14,707 nucleotides of DNA from an uncultured Clostridia bacterium (GTDB taxonomy: Bacteria > Bacillota > Clostridia > TANB77 > CAG-508). The notes beneath the pieces are model-generated. The model worked only from the letters and a program-made list of their open reading frames with translations. It did no database searches and was not told the DNA's origin. Below, piece after piece: positions 14,683 through 14,707 of this stretch (position 1 is its first letter; each line of letters begins with the position of its first letter). The translations under genes were made by a program, and so were the position numbers. The stretch is taken from NCBI GenBank assembly GCA_949077355.1, contig CARUQW010000040.1:1-14707 (forward strand), in the 5' to 3' direction.

Positions 14683-14707
14683 CAGTCTGTAATTGCATAA
14701 CAGACTG
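14683..14707. repeat. Inverted repeat at the right edge
   Basis: CAGTCTGT (14683-14690) and ACAGACTG (14700-14707) form a perfect 8-bp stem with a 9-nt loop, cut by the window end. It could be a terminator or operator for whatever follows. Confidence 0.4.

Overview
The window is AT-rich DNA from a low-GC Gram-positive bacterium, most likely a gut-type member of the Clostridia (Bacillota). The evidence is the A/T-rich codon use, AAGGAGG-type ribosome binding sites, a BofC-like sporulation protein, a ClpE-type unfoldase with an N-terminal zinc finger, a single-domain CoaB, and a 'KAITMLSLIL..LAG' prepilin-like protein of clostridial type. I cannot name the genus.

Layout. 164-3871 (+) is a probable operon of an SH3/NlpC-P60 cell-wall hydrolase and ComEC, the DNA-uptake channel. 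3927-5135 (-) is pncB, more GC-rich than its surroundings and possibly acquired. 5289-6181 (-) is a LysR-type regulator, divergent from coaB (6385-7149, +); their two promoters interlock. 7256-7858 (+) is a BofC-like membrane-anchored protein, separated by an unusual triple-repeat hairpin (7870-7972) from a leftward clpE-pgsA operon (10937 to 7974). 11148-12005 (+) is a membrane-anchored RsiV/DUF3298-like protein. 12256-12648 (+) is a compositionally foreign gene of unknown function. 12695-13957 (-) is an HtrA protease. 14121-14612 (+) is a prepilin-like protein. The genes centre on the envelope, proteostasis and cofactor (NAD, CoA) synthesis.

Main observation. Two otherwise well-preserved genes, comEC and the lysR-type gene, are each out of frame at exactly two places. 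All four breaks (C at 3270, 3772, 5364 and 6130) have the same form: one extra C directly before a glycine codon GGN, so the ribosome meets CGG in the reading frame. Skipping one base (+1) at each CGG gives full-length proteins of normal family size (805 and 296 residues), with glycine where the families expect it (DHVG in ComEC, YGNISKAA in LysR). By eye I find no other in-frame CGG in the ten native-looking genes (about 3,800 codons). CGG is read as ordinary arginine only in the two compositionally odd genes, once in pncB and three times in the gene at 12256. This suggests that CGG is unassigned or recoded in this organism, with +1 frameshifting or quadruplet CGGN-to-Gly decoding at in-frame CGG. 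The four conventional CGG codons are the main counter-evidence and are reported as such.
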